Of a stretch of DNA of 64,000 nucleotides, positions 1 to 11,497 are shown piece after piece. Source of the DNA: Paraconiothyrium sp. Pb-2020 (lineage: Eukaryota; Ascomycota; Dothideomycetes; Pleosporales; Didymosphaeriaceae); NCBI GenBank assembly GCA_022419385.1, contig JAJUBI010000007.1, positions 1,769,768-1,833,767 of the forward strand. Reading direction: 5' to 3'. The position numbers and the translations under genes are program-made. Numbering within the stretch: the first letter of the stretch is position 1; every line of letters starts with the position of its first letter. The notes under the pieces are model-generated. The model did not search any database. It was not told the DNA's origin and saw only the letters and a list, made by a program, of their open reading frames with translations.

Positions 1-190
1 AGTGTCCCTTGCTATGTGCTGCGCGTCGGTCGCGATGACGTTTGTGCTGAGATGGGCGTATCAGAGGGAAAACCGCAAGCGGGAGGCGCTGTTGCGGGAG
101 CACGGGGAAGAAGCGATTCGAGCGCGGTACTCGGACCAGGAGATGCTGGAGTTGGGTGACAAGAGTCCCTTTTTCAAGTACACACTCTGA
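1..190 (+). CDS. MFS transporter, C-terminal end only (partial)
   Basis: The open frame runs in from the left edge and stops at 188-190. The roughly 62 visible residues begin with the end of a hydrophobic helix. A charged cytosolic tail follows, rich in Arg/Glu, and the protein ends in SPFFKYTL. A last helix, then a basic ENRKR-type tail, then a terminal aromatic-rich F-x-Y-x-L motif is typical of fungal allantoate/vitamin-type permeases of the major facilitator superfamily (DAL5/TNA1-like). That assignment is an inference from the tail alone; the substrate cannot be read. The beginning of the gene lies outside the window. Confidence 0.55.
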   Translation, partial: VSLAMCCASVAMTFVLRWAYQRENRKREALLREHGEEAIRARYSDQEMLELGDKSPFFKYTL

Positions 191-1278
191 GCGGGGACCG
201 AATAGTCCAGGAACATGTTTATAGACAACACTGTGTTCAAGCAAGCGACAGTCTTTTAGCTCTAGGGTTTTTGTAAACGTGCCCATCTAATCGATGATGT
301 TGTCCTTGGAGCAAAATGAAGTCTTCCGAGTGTCATGCGATAGGTAAGATATGCTAGGTCATACACACCGATCTCCGCGTTCGTAGATCAATTTAGAGTT
401 GTAGTTTAAAGTCAGCACCGCATTTGAAGCTTCCAAGGTCAATACGAAGTCACGTGGACGGGTCTCCACCTGGGCACGTCGTATGTGCGAATCATAGCTG
501 AGAGATCAATAATGTACTGACCGTCTCACATTCTCGCGAGGATATCTCAACGGATGCGCGAAGGATCGGCAAGTTTCGGCGCGTCTGGATTTTCTTCCCC
601 TCGTAAATTTCGCTTTGCTCGCGTTCCTTCCTCTTTCGGGCGCGCGTATTGGGGGCCACTTCATGCTAATGGCCTTGCAATTCCCGCCGAGGTCATACAA
701 TCCGCAGTGCCACATGCGCGCCATCTGGAGGACTCCTCAAATAGACCCTGCGATGCACTCGCCACGAGCATCATCGCAGGCTTCAAGAACCGACGAAAGC
801 CTCGCGCAGGTCCGCATCAGCCCAGCCCGTGAGTCACGAAGCCAATATAATCCAGGCTGCAACCGTCACGATGCACATCGCGTAGCCGCAACAGCGACCA
901 AGCGCGCCTTGACCCCTGAAGCTGCCAAGAGTTTGCCTTTTTTCTATACGAACGGCCAGCCCTAAAATAACACTACCCACCTCTTCTTGGGCTAGACCAT
1001 CTGGAAGGGCCCAATCGTCCAAGGGCGAGGCTGCGCGGGAGATTTGCAATTGGCCTGTGCACCGATGCCCAGCGAAACGACAACGAAAAGGTCGGACGAC
1101 GGTCCAGTAGCCGGTGAGGGCGTAGTCGGGCGGTGGATACGATGCACCGGTGGTGGCATCGTGTAGCGTTGTAGCTTATAATGACAACCGGAGCCGTGCG
1201 AGACGCCGCCAGCAGCCTCGCACTCTTCACATCGTGACAAACGCAGCTTTGCGGCTGCTATCGCTGAAAAACGACAAG
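191..1278. other. Intergenic, no gene supported
   Basis: About 1.1 kb between the transporter end and the next ATG. The open frames here are short, overlap each other and have no recognisable protein features. It presumably holds the 3' UTR of the first gene and the promoter and leader of the second. Confidence 0.5.
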
Positions 1279-2829
1279 ATGACAATGCCATCCTTGCGGA
1301 AGATTTCCTGGCTCGCTCTGCTCGCCGGCGTGTCGACCGTTACCGCACAGTCTTCTTCGTCAGCATTCTGGACCTTCACTACACGCTATCAGGACTGCTT
1401 CGATACATACACAGGGATCTACTCAACCTACACTACTTCGTCGACATGTACGATCAAGGACTCGGTGACTCCTACCGCGACGCCTTATGAGGTTTCCGAC
1501 CAGTCTACTAGCGATTACTACGGCTATGGATACTCGAACCTCCAAGTATTTACCGCGTGGTACACTGCAGGCGCCGTGCCCGATTCAGACCTCAAACCGA
1601 CATACAATTACGACTTGGACGCGACCACCTCAACTGAGGTGACCACTTCGACGTACTACGAATTTTCCATGCAAGTTACGTATACCGCGCCAACGGATTG
1701 CCCCACGTCCTTCACTTTCACGACCAATGCATCTGTGTCCGTCCCAACCCAGGTTCTCGATCAAGTCACACCGATCGCAACGATAGCGTCAACTCCAGCG
1801 CCGACCCGCCGGGCTTCGTACATCTACGAGACCTGGTATCTGACCGAAGGCCAAGCACCCTTTACGAGCACAGAGGACTACTACTACACTGAATACATCG
1901 AACAATGTTCTACGCCATACAACTATGATGCGTATTCTTCATACTCTTACACTAGTGGATACTCTTACCCTACCGGCAGCACCAGCGGTGGATCTGGTGG
2001 AAGTTACGATGGATACACGTATTGTTACTACGGCTATGGAACCTGTACGAGCCTGAGAACCTGGGTCATTATCATTGCGGCAGTGATTCCCGGTCTCTTC
2101 GTCCTGGGATTCTTTGAGAGCTACTTTTGGTTCCGCAGACTCATGCTAGGGAAAGGATGCCTGCGTTTTGGCACCATCTCATGGATCTGCATCTCGCTGT
2201 GGGTGGCGTGCTTCACTCGGTCGCAGAGCCGACGCAGCCCAGAGGATCAGAAGCTGTTGAGACAGAAGTGGAGGGAGACAAGCTTTGGCACCGCCATCGG
2301 GCTCTGGTTCAAATGGGGCTTCAGGCATCGGTATCCTGTGCCGCTTCTCGGTCAATACTCGCGCAACACCGTCGGCATTGTGCCTGAAGGACAACCTTTG
2401 CCTGCTCCTGGTATGGTACAAACGAACGCAAACTACCCCGGAGGCCCGCCACCGCCGCCTGGTGCCTTCCTTCCTAATGGCCAAGGACAGCCTTACTACC
2501 CTCCTCCCCAGGGTTGGGTGCCTGCACCAAACGGCCAAGGATATCCTATGCCTCCTCCTGGACAAGCCTACATGCCGCCGAATGGAGCTGTTCAGTACTA
2601 CGGCAACGGAGAACAGACGAAGGATGCGCCCAGCGTCACCACAACTTCAGTGTCTCCTGTGAACGGCGCACCGCAGCCTGCACCATCACCTGTCTCACCC
2701 ACTGTCGCGTCACAGGTACATAGCACAAACGTTGCTGAGGCTCCGGCTACTACTCAAACATCTGCTCCTGCTGAGCCGCATGCGCCAGCTCCTGCACAAC
2801 TGCCCACACACAAAGACCGCACCGCATAG
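1279..2829 (+). CDS. Predicted cell-surface membrane protein with Ser/Thr/Tyr-rich ectodomain and Pro-rich cytosolic tail
   Basis: Intronless frame of 516 residues. The frame is open further upstream but only from a GTG. The ATG at 1279 (a second follows at 1285) puts a signal peptide at the start (MTMPSLRKISWLALLAGVST...). Residues ~25-255 are very rich in Ser, Thr and Tyr with scattered Cys, like a glycosylated wall-facing ectodomain. A transmembrane helix lies at ~261-285, and a second hydrophobic stretch at ~296-312 is followed by a basic segment. From ~370 the tail is Pro/Gly/Gln-rich with PPPPP and YYPPPQG-like runs. The layout suggests a plasma-membrane sensor or wall-associated protein, but no named catalytic or binding domain is recognised, so function is left open. 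Confidence 0.75.
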   Translation: MTMPSLRKISWLALLAGVSTVTAQSSSSAFWTFTTRYQDCFDTYTGIYSTYTTSSTCTIKDSVTPTATPYEVSDQSTSDYYGYGYSNLQVFTAWYTAGAVPDSDLKPTYNYDLDATTSTEVTTSTYYEFSMQVTYTAPTDCPTSFTFTTNASVSVPTQVLDQVTPIATIASTPAPTRRASYIYETWYLTEGQAPFTSTEDYYYTEYIEQCSTPYNYDAYSSYSYTSGYSYPTGSTSGGSGGSYDGYTYCYYGYGTCTSLRTWVIIIAAVIPGLFVLGFFESYFWFRRLMLGKGCLRFGTISWICISLWVACFTRSQSRRSPEDQKLLRQKWRETSFGTAIGLWFKWGFRHRYPVPLLGQYSRNTVGIVPEGQPLPAPGMVQTNANYPGGPPPPPGAFLPNGQGQPYYPPPQGWVPAPNGQGYPMPPPGQAYMPPNGAVQYYGNGEQTKDAPSVTTTSVSPVNGAPQPAPSPVSPTVASQVHSTNVAEAPATTQTSAPAEPHAPAPAQLPTHKDRTA

Positions 2830-3253
2830 GCCTACAATTACTTACCTCCTTAATGTTAATGGTATTCTTGTCAGCACTATACAGTACTGCCAAAGCGATA
2901 GAGGATTCACTCATTGAGCACAAGGGCTGTCTTTTCTTATTGTTTGCATGGATGATATCCCCGGAGAAGTGAGTTCTCTGTTTCTAGTTTTTAGCAATGA
3001 TACAAGCGTCGGACATAACCGGACGTACCTATACTATTGTTCACAATTTATGCTTACGTTCCTGCCACCTCACACTTAATGATGAAGCGAGCAACGACCG
3101 TCAACGGGTGCCTGCGCTGAAGCTGCAAGACCAAGTGGATTCTTACAGGTTGTACTTACCACACATCATTACCTCTCGCCAGGTCTCTATGACCATCGGA
3201 ACACGCACCACGCCCTGGTGTCAACTTCCGCCCCACTCCACGTTATCGCCAAC

Positions 3254-4099
3254 ATGACAGCTCCTACCGACCACTTTCCCTTCTTGCAACTGCCGGGCGA
3301 ACTGCACAATCAGATCTACCGCAAAATTCTCCGTCTCGACGATACCACCAACCAAGTATTTGCTCTGCTGAAGACTCCAGACTCGTCCACCGAGGAAAGT
3401 TTTACCTCAGCTTGGACGCTCTCACAAGTGACACAACTACGTTACGAGCTCTTGCCGCTTGTCCATCCCGCACGCATAGTAAAAGTAACCCTCTGCGATC
3501 TCGCACAACATGCACAGGTCTTCTACGCATCTCTGAAGGTGGCTCAGCACCAGAATCAGCTAACAACCCCGAGCCCGACCCCTCTATTCCCAAACCACAC
3601 CGCAAAGCTCAAAATATGGACCTCCCCCAAAGGCGTACACGCTCGCCTCCCACCCCAAGGCGTCGACCTCTTACCCATACCCCACGCCCTACCCCACTGC
3701 CACAGCATCGAACTGGGCTTCCACTCCTGGTGCGAGGACAACGGGGAACTCGCCATTCTACAAACGATGCACGAGCGCTGGGACACATGGCGCGCAGACA
3801 TCTCCAAGCTCGGCGTCCTCAACATGCATTTGCACAAAGCGTACGACCGAAAGAAGGGGGGTTGGTCGTACTATGGCCGACGGAGTAGTAGCATCACACT
3901 AAGGTGCACGCACACTGCGCACACGAGCGAGAAGAAGCGTGTATTGGATTTATGCGCGTGGATTTGGCGGTCTGGGATCAGGCCGGTGCATGAGAAGGTG
4001 GTGAGGTTGAGAGCTGCGTTCGTGACGCGGAAGACGAAGAGGGGGCAGGCGAGTGAAATGGTTTTCTTGGTGTTTGAGAATAGCGTTAAGATGGAGTAG
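3254..4099 (+). CDS. F-box-like domain protein
   Basis: Single-exon frame of 281 residues from the ATG at 3254; the frame upstream opens only at a GTG. The N-terminus carries FPFLQLPGELHNQIYRKIL, the F-box-like helix motif (LxLPxELRNxIYxxxL) found in large families of small, often lineage-specific proteins of Pleosporales. The rest is a Leu/His/Arg-rich alpha/beta region with no recognised second domain. Known F-box proteins bind Skp1 and recruit substrates to SCF ubiquitin ligases. Whether this divergent version does so is not shown by the sequence. The protein stops just before a 1.1 kb intergenic stretch. Confidence 0.7.
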   Translation: MTAPTDHFPFLQLPGELHNQIYRKILRLDDTTNQVFALLKTPDSSTEESFTSAWTLSQVTQLRYELLPLVHPARIVKVTLCDLAQHAQVFYASLKVAQHQNQLTTPSPTPLFPNHTAKLKIWTSPKGVHARLPPQGVDLLPIPHALPHCHSIELGFHSWCEDNGELAILQTMHERWDTWRADISKLGVLNMHLHKAYDRKKGGWSYYGRRSSSITLRCTHTAHTSEKKRVLDLCAWIWRSGIRPVHEKVVRLRAAFVTRKTKRGQASEMVFLVFENSVKME

Positions 4100-4355
4100 T
4101 CGCGTCAGGTGAGCATATTGTATTGCAAGGCTTGTGGATGACGCGAGGACGGGGGAAGGGTTTGTGGTTGATAAGAAGAATGTGGAGGGTAAAGATGTGC
4201 TGCGTTTGCATGGGAGGTGGGGAGGGGTCACCGGAGGTTTGAGATGGGTGGATGGAAGTGATGACGTAGAGGGTGAGGAATTCACGATAGTGGTCTTGTC
4301 CTTAGGCTTCACATGTAAAAGCTCTGGGAAGAAGCCGACAATAGGAAGCCAAGTA

Positions 4356-4430
4356 TTGGTCTATCTAGTCTGGTACACTTATTGGCAGTTTAGTACACCA
4401 TTTCAGGCTATACCAGACTAAAAAGACCAA
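4356..4430. repeat. 75-bp imperfect inverted repeat (hairpin, MITE-like)
   Basis: A 20-bp arm at 4356-4375 (TTGGTCTATCTAGTCTGGTA) is matched as reverse complement at 4411-4430, with 17 of 20 positions identical by eye, around a ~35-bp spacer. The flanks continue to match weakly. No coding frame crosses it. It could be a solo MITE or another fold-back element, but no clear target-site duplication was seen. Confidence 0.6.
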
Positions 4431-5237
4431 TCTTCTATGGTCTAGCCAATGCTTTACTCCCTAGAGTAAATACATTGCATGCATATCGGGTTCCAACGCC
4501 GTGAGAGGTGGCACATTCTTTCTGTATAGCACCAATACTGATGCATCTATTGTTCTACGCTGTATTTCCTAACTTGGCTCGCCAAATGCCACTTCGCAAG
4601 AGAATACAACGATGTTCGTGGTAGAGATTGAGGTGACGGTGAGGGTAGCCCGCCACGCAGCATCGGCAACTACCCGTCACTGTTCTAGGCAGGTGCGCTT
4701 CATGTACGCGGTAAGAGCCACCGCCGGGATTAGCACTATGTAGCGAGTCCGCTGCGCCTCTTCAATCCATCATTCCCAACCTCTGCTTCATACATACACC
4801 TAGCTGGGATTTGCATCTCAACAGTTGAATCCCCTTGGCGGCCTGTCTTATCTTCTCTATCCCGAGTCCCTTTCCAAAATCCCTGTCGATCTTCTGTCTT
4901 CGCCTGCTTCAGCCCACGAGATTTTTCTCGTACCTACCTGCTCCAGCAATTTACCGTACGCTCCGAGGTCTGAGTGTCACTACGTAGTACATTAGTGAGC
5001 CGAAAGGTCGTTGGTTCAGAGATGCTGACGTAGTAGGCAAGAAAGTTTCTCACCTCCGTGCCGGGATCTCGGATGTCCGCACTTTTCGGACGGCCAGTCC
5101 AAGTGCCAGAACGACCCATCGATCACCTACAGACCCTCGCGATCACGTGATGATCAAACGTCGCGCGTCATTGCTCCCAAACACGTCGGTTTGACTTGCA
5201 CCTTGACATTTGCCCCGCAGTCCACTACTACACCAAA
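4431..5237. other. Intergenic, no gene supported
   Basis: About 0.8 kb with only short overlapping frames. The right part should contain the promoter of the gene starting at 5238. Confidence 0.45.
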
Positions 5238-6584
5238 ATGGGCCCACGGACGAAACCTAACGCGCTACAATCTGGCCACAGTACAGCCATAGGTAAGCTA
5301 AAGCAGTTACTACCAGAGTGCAGCATCTAAGAAAACATAGCCACTCAACATCGTGCGAAAGGAAGCGCTACTAAGATCGGACATGAACCGTTTACCGACA
5401 CTCTGGACATTGCCCTCGATATGGTGGCGTCCGGTCATGGCGACGCTGTGCTCGTGGAGCAAATGCTAGAAAAGGAGCTCAGCTCTGCGGTCAAAGCTAT
5501 TATAACGCGAGTCGCATCGGGGCGTCTCAATGTGTCCGTCGCATGCCAGCACCTCACACCTCTGCTGTTGCAATCGCAGGTTGATGTCGACGTCGTGCTA
5601 GCTGCAGCTCTCGCATTGCTTGTGTCTGGCGAAGGAGACACAGAACTAATGGAGGCCATGTTAGGTATTTCGATAACCATCCCAATGAGAGCAGTGCTCA
5701 ATCGGATCGCCTCGGGAACACTTGCACCTTCGGATGCGCAACCTTATCTGAAGCGGTTTATCGGCATCGCGAATGCACAGAAGGAAGAATACACCCTACC
5801 CTCGCTTACAACGGATCAAGAACCGACGTTGAGTCCACACTCGCCCTCAGAGGCTACTTCAGTGAAGACAGAATCGACGACGCGCAGCACAACGTTAAGT
5901 ATAGCTACCTCGAACACACGAGCGCCAATCGTGATACTATCCACTCCGCCCTTGACTCACCTTCCGCCCACCATTCCACACATGAATCAGACGGCTTCAG
6001 ACTCCACAAACACCCAGGTTGCTACTGCTCCAACTACTCAACGTGCTCCAGAAAATCCCGTAGTACAACAGCGAAAGCGTGCACGTTCCGAGGAGCACAA
6101 CAACGATCGACGTGAGATCAAACGCAGTTCGGCTCAGACACGTCGAAAAGATAGTTCCCTAAGCTTTAGAGACATGATCGCACTGATCGGCCGAGTTACG
6201 AGACGGCCTCCTACCGCAGCGCATCAAAAGCAGATACTAGTGCCCCGGGAGGTCGGCTACTTTGCTACGTCCAACTTCGCTCCGTATGGGCCTGGCCACC
6301 CAGACAAAGCTGGACGCGTCAATACAGCTCATTATGGGTCAACGTACGAACGGGACCTAGGGTTATGCTATGCAACTTGGTGCCGTGATGACCGGCAGTG
6401 CCTTGTTGGCAAGGACTGTCCCTGGCGACATTACCTCGACAGTTTTGCCATTGGGTATATCTGGCGATGCGGCGAGCACCGCGAGGGCCACGCATTCCTT
6501 CAGAAGGCCATAAAGAACCTGCGCGCTGGTGACCACGAGCCGGTCCACACACACATACCGATACCCAAGAATTCGAGTCGTTAG
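5238..6584 (+). CDS. Unrecognised protein with tandem 65-residue internal duplication and C-terminal Cys/His cluster
   Basis: Two exons, 5238-5292 and 5341-6584, joined across a 48-nt GT...AG intron (5293-5340) in correct phase, giving 432 residues. Exon 1 starts MGPRTKPNALQSGHST. Residues ~40-95 and ~105-160 are two copies of one unit at an exact 65-residue spacing with no gaps: MVASGHGD / LLVSGEGD, then RVASGRL / RIASGTL, then QHL / PYL. About 20 of 55 aligned positions are identical by eye. The middle (~170-300) is Ser/Thr/Pro-rich and disordered, with a basic stretch (QQRKRARSEE) that could be a nuclear localisation signal. The C-terminal ~110 residues hold C-x4-C-x5-C-x5-C-x3-H followed by RCGEHREGH, resembling an atypical CCCH-type zinc site. 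No family is recognised. A nuclear, possibly nucleic-acid-binding role is inference. Confidence 0.7.
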
Positions 6585-7536
6585 AAGAGAGTTTTGCTAT
6601 TCTGTGTTGTCGTTGAAGGGTCAATGCAGTAGCTAAGCTTTTGGAAAGTATCGATGCTCATCTTTCCGCCGTCACTAGGTTAGGATCAGGATCCTCGACC
6701 TCAAAATTATCAGCAGAAAATATCAAGGGCTGCAACAAGTTTTCAAATCGAAAGAAGTGGAGTATATATCAACTGAGTCTAGGCAAAATCTCTACTCGTA
6801 CATGACAGATAATATATACCTTCAGACTAACGATAGAGTCACGTCGTTCAGGAACGCACCTGTTACAGACTGTTACGTCACGAATGCCATTGTCAGATAT
6901 ATACCAATCTACGATGTACAATGTCCAATTTGTACAATAATACATGTTTTCGGTTCCCACCAGTACGATTCGATTTATTTCCAGAACCCTTCCTACGCCG
7001 CCCTTTTATTGTACCACGTCAAGGGTTGGACACTTTATGTCTCATTATGCCGAAGATATCATACGAGCTATTGGCCAAGCACAGTAGTATTTCTACGTTA
7101 AGGATGCCCAAAAATCCTCAACCTCTCGCAAATGCTTCTCCGACAACTTCTTCTTACTCCCAACGGCAATGAAGTTTGAGAGTACGTCTCTGAAGACAAC
7201 AGATGTTGTTCAAAGCATGAACAGTATGACTGTCGACTCTGAAATCATGATCACGCTGTCACAGTACAGTGCAATAGTTTCATACAATAATCATGATACT
7301 CGATCTTCCTGATTGCGTGATCACTCCCAATATACGAGTATGCGACATTCATAACAGCCAGGCGCCCCAGGACTGTGTTCTGACATCCGCGAAGTGAATG
7401 GCTTGTACAGCTTCTGACATCGAGGCGGTTTTACAGCATAAGGAATGCTCTAATGCACGTTGAGATGCAACAATGAAGTCGGCAATAAACTATTCACAAT
7501 CCATCAAATTATTCAGTCACAACTCCTATTTGTGTT
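6585..7536. other. Intergenic between convergent genes
   Basis: About 950 bp between the 3' end of the duplicated-repeat protein gene and the 3' end of the histidine kinase gene. Only short AT-richer frames are seen, none with protein-like features. Confidence 0.45.
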
Positions 7537-10500
7537 CTACCCCTCGCCCTCCCTCGCCCTTTCATGTATAGTTCCCTTCCATCTAACATCACCACTCCCC
7601 ACGCCCTCAATCACCCCTCTCATCCTCCCCATCAGCTCCGACACACGAAACGGCTTACTAACAACATCATCCATGCCCACATCCATCGCGGTCTGAATCT
7701 GCTGCTCTCTCGCGTTAGCCGTAACGCCAATGATGGGTATATGCCCGCTCAACTGGCCTCCGCGTTCGAGCTCTCGCAATTTGGTCACGGCGGTAAGCCC
7801 GTTCATGACGGGCATCTCCCAGTCCATGAGGATGAGGTGGAGCTCTATGGGTAGGTCGCTCGCGCGCGTGCCCGAGTCGCTAGGGGGAGGCTCTGGACTC
7901 TTCCAGTGGCTCGTTCGTTTGAGGAATTCCAGCGCTTCTCCACCGTGGTTGGCGACGCTCACAACGCAGCCCAACTTTCGCAGTTGATTGGCGAGAACTT
8001 TCTGGTTGACGAGATTATCTTCCACAACAAGCACGTGCATGTGATCAGGGATGCTTCTTGTGCGTGTTAACTCGGCCAAGTCGGGCTCAGGCAGTATACT
8101 GAGGGCATCGTTGGGTATACTCGGATGCATTATTACGGATTGGCGGCGCTGCACTGCCGGTGGACGAGGTTGATACCACATCGGCGTCGTAGGAGACTTT
8201 TCGCTAACGGGAGATTCTGGGCGACTACTCATCTTCGAGAGTTCTCGCCGGGTGGTAGCACGGTGTCTCATGTCTTCTGGGAAGATGCATGGTATGCTGG
8301 ATCTCCTGGCTCGGGTAGCCTCTGCTCTCCGTGCCTTGATGTAGAAAGCGAACGTGCTGCCTTTGTTGAAATCACTTGCAAGTCCGATGGAGCCGCCTTG
8401 CATTTCTGTGAGGCGGCGAGATATGAAAAGTCCGAGGCCAGAGCCTCCGTAGGTGATGTGCGTGCGCGGTGAGGCTTGTGAGAAACGGGCAAAGAGGTTG
8501 CTCCGATCGCCGTCAGTTAGGCCTCGACCTGTGTCTGACACTGAAAACTGTAGATACACAAGAGACCCTTGTTTCCAGTCATCTACAAGATGATGATCGT
8601 CCTCAACCAGTTTTGGCTCGAAATGAACACCGCTTGTATTGCTTGCGGGCTCTCTTTCGTACGCCGAGACCGTGACTTTGATGCGCCGAGGTTCCGACTC
8701 GAAACGGGTAAACTTGAGGGCGTTGGTGATTAGGTTGATCAACACCTGAACGATTAGCAATGTATTTAGTAACGGACTTGTGGAAATTACCTGTAAAAGT
8801 CTCGTTGGGTCTAGGCTGACCCAGTTGATATCCAGCGCTCTGTAAGATTCATGGACCTCGAAAGTCAGGTCCACCTTTGCAACTTTTGCTTCGCTCTCGA
8901 ACATCTTGACTGCATGCCAAGCCACAGTCTTAGGTTGAGCATCAATGGGTGTGATGATGAGGAGCCCAGAGTCAAGCTTGGAAATGGTAAGAATATCGTC
9001 CACGATACGTTTCATGTGTTGGGCACACTGCGCGATGGTCTGCGCAGCATCCATGGTCTGATCGAGTAACTCTACGTAGGTCACCGGAGAAGGAATAGGA
9101 GAATCGCTATTAGTACCTGGGTACGACGTAAGGATTCCATCGGCGCACTGCATGATAGCCGACAGGGGGTTCCTCATTTCATGGGACGTTGTGTCGATGA
9201 AATGCTCCAGATGCTTCTTCGCGTCCAGAGCATTATCTGTCCTTCGTTTTTGTACATCCTCGGCCCACTTTTGCTTCGAAATGTCCGTCACATTGCCGAC
9301 GATTTCGATAACCTCGTTGTTCGCATCCAGCTCCGGATATGCAGAACATAGAATCCACTTGTAGCACTCCTGAGAATCAGGGCCCGACTCTGGTTGCCAT
9401 GGTATGGTTGTTCTCAGCTCAAAGTAAATCGGCGATTTATCTACTATAAGCTTAGAAATCAGTCCCTCACAGATTAAAACCTACAGGGGAGCATGGAATT
9501 AGTATGGGACCCAGTTGCGGCACTACTGCGAGGTCACTTACATCCTCGGGCCACACAATCTGAGACATTACACCCATGACATCGTTGGAGTCGATGGCAC
9601 TCTCGAAAAGGTCGTACCAGCCTTGGTTGCGATACGTATACGCTCCGACCGAATCGAGAACGAAGATAGCGACGTCGGAGTTATCGGCGTACCGCTGAAA
9701 CTTCTTCTCTTTGAGCTGTAACTCTGCAACTAGTTGTTCCTGAATATGTGCTGCCTGCCCAATGGCATTCTCTCTTTGACGTATCTCCTCGTCGAAAAGA
9801 ACGACCGAAGCGAGCGAAGTAGCCAAAAGTCGAAGCATGACATGAACGAATTGTTTGTAGTCTTCGTCGAAGGGGCGGCGTGGGTTCACGCCTAAGATCA
9901 AGAATCCCTGTACCTGCTCACTAGTAGTTGGCTGAATGGGGCACACAATGAGAGATCGACAAGGATCGCCAAATCCTTTCCAGTTGATTCCTTCAAGAAG
10001 CCCTTCCGGTAGCTGCACATCAGAGAAATGCACGATAACAGGCGTCATGGTTTTCATTGCACGGTTCAGGTATGATTGAAAAATGTTGTTGCCGTTCTTC
10101 AGGTTGATCGTTGGGGGCGCTATGGCATGACCAGCGTCCAAACCAATGGACCCTTTAAGTACGAATTCGTTGTGTTCGAGTGCTGTACCGGTAGTTGAGA
10201 CCGAAGACCTCGTTGATGCAGAAAAGTCTTCAGCGGCGTACAACAGAGCAAACGGAGCGTCCCTTTCGTTAACGGCGATGGTGTCAATAACTAGTTCCCA
10301 GTACGTGTTGAGGTCGCGCGCTTTTGCTGTTCTACTTCCAATCTCCACCAGGTTCTTTATCCTGCGCTCTAGTAGTTTGTTTCGTGTTGTTTCAACCAAA
10401 GGCTGGTAAAGGCCAGCCACGCCGTAGCCGCTGCTGTCAAGTATAGGTATGAACTGAAATGAGAAGTAAGCCTCCTCAAGGAAACCGTGCCTGTCAAGGA

Positions 10501-11497
10501 ACAATGGCAGATCGGTATTGGAAAATGTTTTCCCCGTCGATTTGATCCGCTGTACCAGAGGCTCCAAATGCGGCCAAAAGTCTTTTGCAACCACAGGTGC
10601 ACTCTGGCCCATGCAGGGATGCATCACACCAATGAGCTCAACGTACGCCTCGTTGTATATCATGATCGCCTCGTCACCCCAGAACATGACAGCGTGGTGG
10701 TGATCGTTCAGTATCATATTGACTATGCATCGTAATTGCGGTGACCATGATGACATGGGGCCGAGTGGGGTATTTGACCAATCGATGCTCCGGAAGTACA
10801 GAACGTGGTCGGACATGTTGGGACACGGCGAGTCGCGGGTATAGTCAAAAGATCCAAAGCTAGGTGCAGGTGTTGTTTCGGATGGCAAGTCCATACGTCC
10901 ATGCGCAGCTGGCAGCCTTCCTGGTAAGTATTGGGGCATATTCTCAGGTTCTTTGTGCTCTCGCAGATCGATGCGGCCGTCACTGTGAGGTTTCTCGTAT
11001 CTTACCTCTTGCTTTCGTAGCAAGGCAGCTGGTGCACCACTAACCACCCTATGTCGCCCACCTGTGATCGTGGTCGCCCACCAGAGATAGTCCGCAAACA
11101 AATAGGCGTCCCCGATTACGGCGAGGTCCATGATATCCACCCGGCCCCAGAGCCACTGCGCGAAGGCCGCGCGTTGTGGACCGTCATCCAGGAACAAGGT
11201 AGTGGAAGCATTATCTCCCCTGAGCTTTGCGAGAAGCACTGGTGCACATGCAAGTGCGGGATTCAGGTACATAAGGTCCAGCCCGCCGTCCTGGGTAATC
11301 TTGGAAGATATGTCAACGACGAAGGACGCGCGAGTATCATTATCGAGTGCGTTTAGAAGGCCGACAGATGTCAATTCTTCACGTGACGAGGCGCGTTTGA
11401 GCTCAGGAATGGACCGCAGCGACAGCTTCGGCTGCGCGTCGCTAACATCCTCGTGGTAGCGCTGCGCGGATGATGCGCCGTCATCGTGGCCGCCCAT
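7537..11497 (-). CDS. Hybrid histidine kinase (PAS/GAF sensor, HisKA, HATPase, receiver)
   Basis: Three exons on the minus strand: 11497-9542, 9480-8791, 8745-7537. They are joined across introns of 61 nt (9481-9541) and 45 nt (8746-8790), giving 1284 residues from the ATG at 11497. A PAS-like fold begins at ~245 (DWSNTPLGPMSSWSP, then VMFWGDEAIMIYNEAY). A GAF-like region follows at ~385-560 and a second PAS at ~610-715. The phospho-acceptor His is near 752 (TTSHEMRNPLSAI). The ATPase shows the N box (INLITNALKFT) and G boxes (SDTGRGL, GGSGLGL). The receiver has the acidic pair at VVEDN, the phospho-Asp near 1190 (LILMDWEMP) and the Lys in VSKPF. All catalytic residues are present, so it should be an active phosphorelay sensor feeding Ypd1 and response regulators. 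No membrane helices are seen, so it is probably cytosolic. The signal sensed and the exact fungal HHK group are unknown. Confidence 0.93.

Noticed and set aside
3218..3253. Upstream extension of the F-box-like frame from GTG
   Set aside because: Nuclear fungal genes start at ATG. The ATG at 3254 directly precedes the conserved motif.
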